64,000 bases of DNA from an uncultured Burkholderiales bacterium (GTDB lineage: Bacteria > Pseudomonadota > Gammaproteobacteria > Burkholderiales > Burkholderiaceae_C). A model generated the notes under the pieces. The model was given only the letters and a program-made list of their open reading frames with translations. It was not told the origin of the DNA and made no database searches. The DNA lies in NCBI GenBank assembly GCA_903949285.1, contig CAJAYT010000046.1, positions 1 to 64,000 of the forward strand. Direction: 5' to 3'. Shown here one piece after another: positions 62,647 through 64,000 of the stretch. A program made the position numbers and the translations under genes. Each line of letters begins with the position of its first letter. Within the stretch, counting starts at the first letter, position 1.

Positions 62647-63648
62647 ATGACAACTGAAATGCAATACATGGATCACGGTCTGGGTGGTGGACCTGAGGTT
62701 TTGGTTAGCGCGCGAGGTCCAGTGCCTTTGGTCAAAGCCGGTGAGGTGCTGATCAAGGTGGTTTATGCCGGCGTCAACCGACCCGACGTGTCCCAGCGAT
62801 TGGGAAAATATCCGCCTCCTGCGGACGCCTCCAAAATTATGGGTCTTGAGGTCTCTGGGGAGGTCGTAGAGTTGGGTGCGGGTGTTGCGAATTTCAGGGT
62901 CGGAGACCTGGTTTGTGCGCTTTGTAACGGGGGCGGTTACGCAGAGTTTGTGAGCGTTCCCAGTGGACAAGTACTCCCAGTACCCAAGGGGCTATCGATG
63001 CTAGAGGCAGCTGCGTTGCCGGAGAATTATTTCACCGTTTGGACCAACGTTTTTCAGCGCGGACGCTTAAGTGCTGGCGAGAATTTTCTAGTTCACGGGG
63101 GGTCCTCTGGGATAGGTCTGACTGCGATTCAACTTGCGAAAGCTTTTGGAGCCAAGGTATTTTGTACCGTCGGCAGTGAGGACAAAGTCAGCGCGTGCCT
63201 GAAGGTCGGGGCGGATGTCGCCATCAATTACAAGACAAAAGACTTTGTTGAAGAAGTTGCGCAGAACACCCAAAAAGCGGGGGTGAATTTGATTTTGGAT
63301 ATGGTCGGTGGAAGTTATATACAGCGCAATATCAAATCATTAGCGCTTGACGGACGGTTGGTACAAATTGCCTTCCTTCAACCCTCCAAAGTGGAGGTGG
63401 ACTGGCTTCAACTCATGTCTAAGCGTTTAACATACACAGGTTCCACACTGCGTCCTCGTTCATCCCAGGACAAAGCACAAATTGCCAACGAACTCAAAGA
63501 GCGTGTTTGGCCTCTGTTGGAATCTAAGGCTGTTGCGCCTGTCATTTACAAAGTATTTGACTTAAGTGAAGCCTCCCAAGCTCACGCACTTATGGAGTCA
63601 TCCCAGCATATTGGCAAAATCATGTTGAACGTATCTGCAAAAGCTTAA
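62647..63648 (+). CDS. NAD(P)H-dependent quinone oxidoreductase (PIG3 type)
   Basis: A 333-residue medium-chain reductase. The N-terminal catalytic domain has YAGVNRPDVSQRLGKYPPP and GLEVSGEVVELG; the nucleotide motif is HGGSSGIGLTAIQLAK (about 144-159), and the DMVGG segment (223-228) supports the fold. PIG3-type enzymes reduce quinones with NADPH. The upstream gap is very AT-rich, with a TTTGCA-TGCAAA hairpin and a run of eight T residues. Probably monocistronic. Confidence 0.87.
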   Translation: MTTEMQYMDHGLGGGPEVLVSARGPVPLVKAGEVLIKVVYAGVNRPDVSQRLGKYPPPADASKIMGLEVSGEVVELGAGVANFRVGDLVCALCNGGGYAEFVSVPSGQVLPVPKGLSMLEAAALPENYFTVWTNVFQRGRLSAGENFLVHGGSSGIGLTAIQLAKAFGAKVFCTVGSEDKVSACLKVGADVAINYKTKDFVEEVAQNTQKAGVNLILDMVGGSYIQRNIKSLALDGRLVQIAFLQPSKVEVDWLQLMSKRLTYTGSTLRPRSSQDKAQIANELKERVWPLLESKAVAPVIYKVFDLSEASQAHALMESSQHIGKIMLNVSAKA

Positions 63649-63733
63649 AATTGCCTAAGGGTGCGTAGGAATTAAATCTGTTTTTTGGTCCAGTCCTGCG
63701 GGGGTGGTAATACAAAACAGGTGATTAATATCG

Positions 63734-64000
63734 CTAAAGACGATCTCTCTTTGTAATCATTTTGACGACTCTCATCGCCAGTCCACCAAACACATTGGAG
63801 AGGGCGTAACGGTGGGTTGCAAAAAGTCTGTAGCCCAGACGAAAGGCGGGTTGAAGCGCTCTAATGCTTAGGAACCAAGACAGCCGCTTTAGACCTACGA
63901 GTGCGTAAGCTACCTGAAACGCTTGGACACCAATGAGTCTTTGTCCATCCGGCGTTACGGCGTGTATGTTGGCCAGTGCGCTCTCGCAAGACACGCCGCT
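63734..64000 (-). CDS. DCC-family thiol-disulfide oxidoreductase (DUF393), C-terminal part
   Basis: The frame is open to base 64000, so the N-terminus, with any CPxC redox motif, lies outside. The visible 89 residues carry the C-terminal DUF393 pattern: VTPDGQRLIGVQAFQVAY, the SWFLSIRALQPAFRLGYRLFATHRYA segment and basic end KMITKRDRL. Members are membrane-linked or redox proteins of unknown role. Convergent with the quinone oxidoreductase gene. Confidence 0.75.
   Translation of the reverse strand, partial: SGVSCESALANIHAVTPDGQRLIGVQAFQVAYALVGLKRLSWFLSIRALQPAFRLGYRLFATHRYALSNVFGGLAMRVVKMITKRDRL

Overview
The window reads as a chromosomal segment of a low-GC betaproteobacterium, most likely Burkholderiales. 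Pointers are two Bug/TctC tricarboxylate-type receptors, CysB beside a single-domain CbiX, a divergent lptGF/pepA-holC junction, several complete branched-chain amino acid type (Liv) ABC systems, and TctD/TctE-like two-component genes. I see no rRNA, tRNA, CRISPR array, prophage or insertion sequence. Genes are densely packed with normal housekeeping content.

Bases 1-10900 are mostly core functions: the C-terminal part of the RNA helicase HrpA, a methionine-type aminotransferase, CysB, CbiX, the LptG/LptF lipopolysaccharide export permeases (three genes chained by ATGA overlaps), leucyl aminopeptidase PepA, DNA polymerase III chi (HolC), and an orphan amino-acid binding protein. Bases 10900-26100 are an accessory-looking envelope region: two related small membrane proteins, an MgtC/DUF4010 membrane protein, a MipA/OmpV porin-like gene with its own histidine kinase and response regulator, an NMT1/THI5-type ABC importer, and a run of small exported proteins of unknown function, an alpha/beta hydrolase and a beta-barrel protein.

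Bases 26236-31000 hold a stand-alone homodimeric 2-oxo acid dehydrogenase E1 (AceE/MdeB type) divergent from an Lrp/AsnC regulator, with an operator-like palindrome between them, then an MreB gene without mreC or mreD and a DUF2798 protein. Bases 31016-42700 hold two complete Liv importers back to back. The minus-strand one has a fused LivM-LivG protein and an intrinsic terminator after its receptor gene. The plus-strand one has a LivF with arginine in place of the Walker A lysine and an attenuator-like leader. Bases 42800-48200 hold a TctDE-like two-component system, a CorA-type transporter, a small phosphatase, and a potassium channel with two complete voltage-sensor domains in front of one pore. 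Bases 48400-51900 hold a TPP riboswitch with thiC, then infA and a methyltransferase.

Bases 52385-61251 form a co-directional catabolic cluster for four-carbon acid sugars: LtnD, OtnK, OtnC and OtnI homologues with a Bug receptor, a sugar-acid type IlvD/Edd dehydratase, a CoA-transferase and a crotonase-fold protein. The OtnC and the crotonase both lack residues normally needed for catalysis, so this may be a variant pathway. A PAP2 phosphatase, a cupin, a quinone oxidoreductase and a partial DCC-family protein close the window.

The most unusual single item is the tandem voltage-sensor channel at 46506-48155, whose two sensor repeats are in exact 150-residue register over most of their length.
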